Assembly (NCBI RefSeq): GCF_000213555.1
Contig: NZ_GL891984.1
Span: 1-25,457 of the forward strand
Direction of reading: 5' to 3'
DNA: 25,457 bases
From: Dysgonomonas gadei ATCC BAA-286
GTDB taxonomy: Bacteria > Bacteroidota > Bacteroidia > Bacteroidales > Dysgonomonadaceae
Shown piece after piece: positions 23,630 to 25,457 of the stretch. The notes under the pieces are model-generated. The model made no database searches and was not told where the DNA came from. It worked only from the letters and a program-made list of their open reading frames with translations. The translations under genes and the position numbers were made by a program. The first letter of the stretch is position 1. The number at the start of each line of letters is the position of its first letter.

Positions 23630-25207
23630 CTATTGCGCTGTTACCTGGCTAAACTTAATATAGCATTTTATCAATGTCGGGTGTACTGCTGTTGCCGGGG
23701 TAGTTGTATCCAGCGCCACCATAATGGTAGCCTCATAAGATACTTTATTATTTGCTCCTAGCGGAATCCATGTATAACGCCTATATTCAGGCCCATAGTT
23801 TTCAGCATCATAAATGCCGATTTGTCCCCAGTAGGCACCATAGCTGGTGTTGCTTCCCGTGGCATTAGTCCAGGTACTGCCGCTATCCTGGTCGCCACCC
23901 CATCTCTGAGCCGGAATAGTTAAAACACCGGAAGTACTGAGGGAGCCTCCATAGTCGGTATTGAAGTTCCATATTACAGGTGCAGCGGAGCTCTGATTAT
24001 TTCTCACCTGTACGTTAAGATACTGGTTCCCATATGCTACAGATGTTTGGGTAACAGGTACCTCGGCCCTTATCGAAAACTTGCCGTCGGGAGAGTTACA
24101 CTGCAAGGCATAATATCGTGTGCCCGTGTCATTCCCCGTATTATCCGTAACGAGCATAAAATTGCCCATCACTGCGGTTTCTTCTATCGAGGCAGTCAGC
24201 GTGTTACCTACGGTTACCTGATTGCAGCCGGAAATGTCGGTATTAGCATTGAGAAAAGGTGTAAGATCGAAAGTAATACCGTTAGGCGCCTGCTGGTCTA
24301 ATGTAGGTATGCCTGATAGCGAGAAGTTAAGCACACCGTTGCCTACCGACAACATGCTGCCTGCGATGGTAGCGGTTACGCCTGGGTTGCCGGTGGAAAC
24401 AAGCGTGGCGCCGTTAAAGCTACCGCCGTTACCACCCGTATATGGAATTTGTAATACGGTACCTGCTATAATACTCGTTCCGCCAATGATCTGTTGGGCA
24501 GGACTCATTTGAGCTCCTGCGCAATTCAAAATAGCTCTTGCAGATTCCGAAGAAGCATTGGCGAATAGTCTCCATTGTGAACCGTCCCAGAACATATAGC
24601 CTATAGTGGTGAAACTCGCGCTGGCTCCTGTATTATATACCAGTAAGCCGGTCGTTGGATTGGGTATCGTTACATTGTCGGTAGAACTTGTTAACGCCAC
24701 TCTTGGAAGTAATACTCCTTTATTCGTTGAAACTACATTTAAAGCTGCAGTAGGATCGGCAGCCCCGCTTATTCCGACAGATACACTTCCCATCTGGTAA
24801 ATATTATCGGTATTTGATGTGGCTGCATTCGAGGTTCCGGAAATATTCCATGGGGAAGCGCCGCCTCCACCGACTGCTGTCCATTGCGTACCGTCCCAAA
24901 TATGCAGACCTGCATGAGTTCCGGTATTGTAGACCACAAGGCCTATGTGTTTCTGCCTGTCCCAACTGTCTGTAGCTCCTATCGAAGCTGCAAAATCGTT
25001 ATCTGTAGTCGGGGTAAAGTTCGTGATGAGCACCCGAGGAAAATTAATTCCTCCATTAGCATTAACGGTATTGTCATTGTTTTTGACGTCGAGTATCGCC
25101 CCGTTGTTCGGTTCGGTACTTGATCCGATAGTCACCTGCGCCTGCATGAAGGAATGTACTCCCATGACAAGCATCATGATTGCGAATAGTTTTTTTAATT
25201 TCTGCAT
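23630..25207 (-). CDS. Large secreted surface protein with repeated WDGxQW modules
   Basis: 525 residues. The signal peptide is 1-23 (MGVHSFMQA cleavage, then QVTIGSSTEP). Two diverged modules follow at about 36-112 and 154-216, each with a PRV segment, a G(L)xVYNTG turn and WDG(T/S)QW (GLVVYNTGTHAGLHIWDGTQW and GLLVYNTG...MFWDGSQW). Residues about 245-300 contain IPYTGGNGGSFNGATLVSTG, a glycine-rich beta unit I associate with repeats in Bacteroidota surface proteins. The C-terminal about 200 residues are beta-rich with several Trp/Tyr and form no known domain to my eye. A role in surface display or adhesion is inference. There is no sorting signal (Por/T9SS C-terminal domain) obvious at the end. 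Confidence 0.75.
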   Translation of the reverse strand: MQKLKKLFAIMMLVMGVHSFMQAQVTIGSSTEPNNGAILDVKNNDNTVNANGGINFPRVLITNFTPTTDNDFAASIGATDSWDRQKHIGLVVYNTGTHAGLHIWDGTQWTAVGGGGASPWNISGTSNAATSNTDNIYQMGSVSVGISGAADPTAALNVVSTNKGVLLPRVALTSSTDNVTIPNPTTGLLVYNTGASASFTTIGYMFWDGSQWRLFANASSESARAILNCAGAQMSPAQQIIGGTSIIAGTVLQIPYTGGNGGSFNGATLVSTGNPGVTATIAGSMLSVGNGVLNFSLSGIPTLDQQAPNGITFDLTPFLNANTDISGCNQVTVGNTLTASIEETAVMGNFMLVTDNTGNDTGTRYYALQCNSPDGKFSIRAEVPVTQTSVAYGNQYLNVQVRNNQSSAAPVIWNFNTDYGGSLSTSGVLTIPAQRWGGDQDSGSTWTNATGSNTSYGAYWGQIGIYDAENYGPEYRRYTWIPLGANNKVSYEATIMVALDTTTPATAVHPTLIKCYIKFSQVTAQ

Positions 25208-25290
25208 AGTTTTTTGTTTTTATTCAGGTTGGAAAAATGTAATTTCAAAAGAAGTTCCATATCCGTACAGGGTATGGCACATGTGTTTAA

Positions 25291-25316
25291 ATATTTTTGC
25301 AGGGAGGCAAAAATAT
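25291..25316. promoter_or_regulatory. Palindrome carrying two opposed -7-like boxes
   Basis: ATATTTTTGC (25291-25300) and GCAAAAATAT (25307-25316) form a perfect 10-bp inverted repeat around AGGGAG. Each arm contains TATTTTTG, a match to TAnnTTTG, one on each strand. The minus-strand copy (25308-25315) could drive the surface-protein gene with a leader of about 90 bases. No -33 partner is clear, so the site could equally be an operator. Confidence 0.4.
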
Positions 25317-25440
25317 CAGGTTGTTGTAAATGTGAAAGGAATAAATAGATTGTCACGCACTCATATACACATGCGCGATATATTCTTGTGTAGAATTTAT
25401 TATATGGAATTTTATAAAGAAGAAGCTTACGGCAGGTTAT

Positions 25441-25457
25441 TCTCTCTCTCTCTCTCT
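25441..25457. repeat. (TC)n dinucleotide tract at window end
   Basis: Eight TC units plus T. Read on the minus strand it is the same (AG)n then AATA pattern as bases 1-18, in inverted orientation. Confidence 0.9.

Overview
The window looks like chromosomal DNA of a Bacteroidota bacterium, most likely order Bacteroidales. A Dysgonomonas/Bacteroides-type relative is my inference, not something shown. The evidence is a SusC/SusD pair heading a glycan-utilisation operon, several boxes matching the Bacteroidota -7 promoter consensus TAnnTTTG, energy-transducer TonB, a PepSY-like/two-component cluster, ECF sigma operons and AT-rich DNA. Both window ends are inward-facing (AG)n tracts, so this may be a whole contig that broke at low-complexity DNA.

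Region 1 (1-8985, + strand) is a compact polysaccharide utilisation locus. It holds a SusC transporter, a SusD lipoprotein, a two-domain secreted enzyme (N-terminal GH43 resembling exo-beta-1,3-galactanases, C-terminal GH16 endo-hydrolase) and a BNR_4 beta-propeller enzyme. A hairpin with a short U-run lies between susD and the enzymes, and an intrinsic terminator closes the operon. The enzyme set suggests beta-1,3-galactan (arabinogalactan-protein) breakdown; beta-1,3-glucan is the alternative. No regulator or other enzyme is visible because the window starts just upstream.

Region 2 (9100-13145) carries queC-queF for queuosine-precursor synthesis behind a leader that resembles a preQ1-I riboswitch. 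Facing it is a minus-strand pair: a YihY/BrkB-family membrane protein and a MATE exporter.

Region 3 (13117-16640) begins with about 600 bp of dispersed intergenic repeats and an orphan HTH protein resembling phage terminase small subunits, whose C-terminal heptads are built from a tandem repeat. A small two-TM protein, a TonB-type protein, the RNase P RNA gene (minus strand, directly abutting the tonB stop codon) and a secreted PepSY-like protein follow.

Region 4 (16670-19260) encodes an OmpR-type response regulator and its histidine kinase (4-base overlap). These are followed by a GC-rich, gene-free element of about 434 bp built from nested inverted repeats.

Region 5 (19325-23077, minus strand) has two ECF sigma-factor operons. 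The first is sigma / anti-sigma / secreted protein / outer-membrane barrel. The second is ferredoxin / histidine-rich two-TM protein / sigma. After another repeat-rich gap, the window ends with a large secreted surface protein on the minus strand. No CRISPR array, tRNA, insertion sequence or defence system was recognised.
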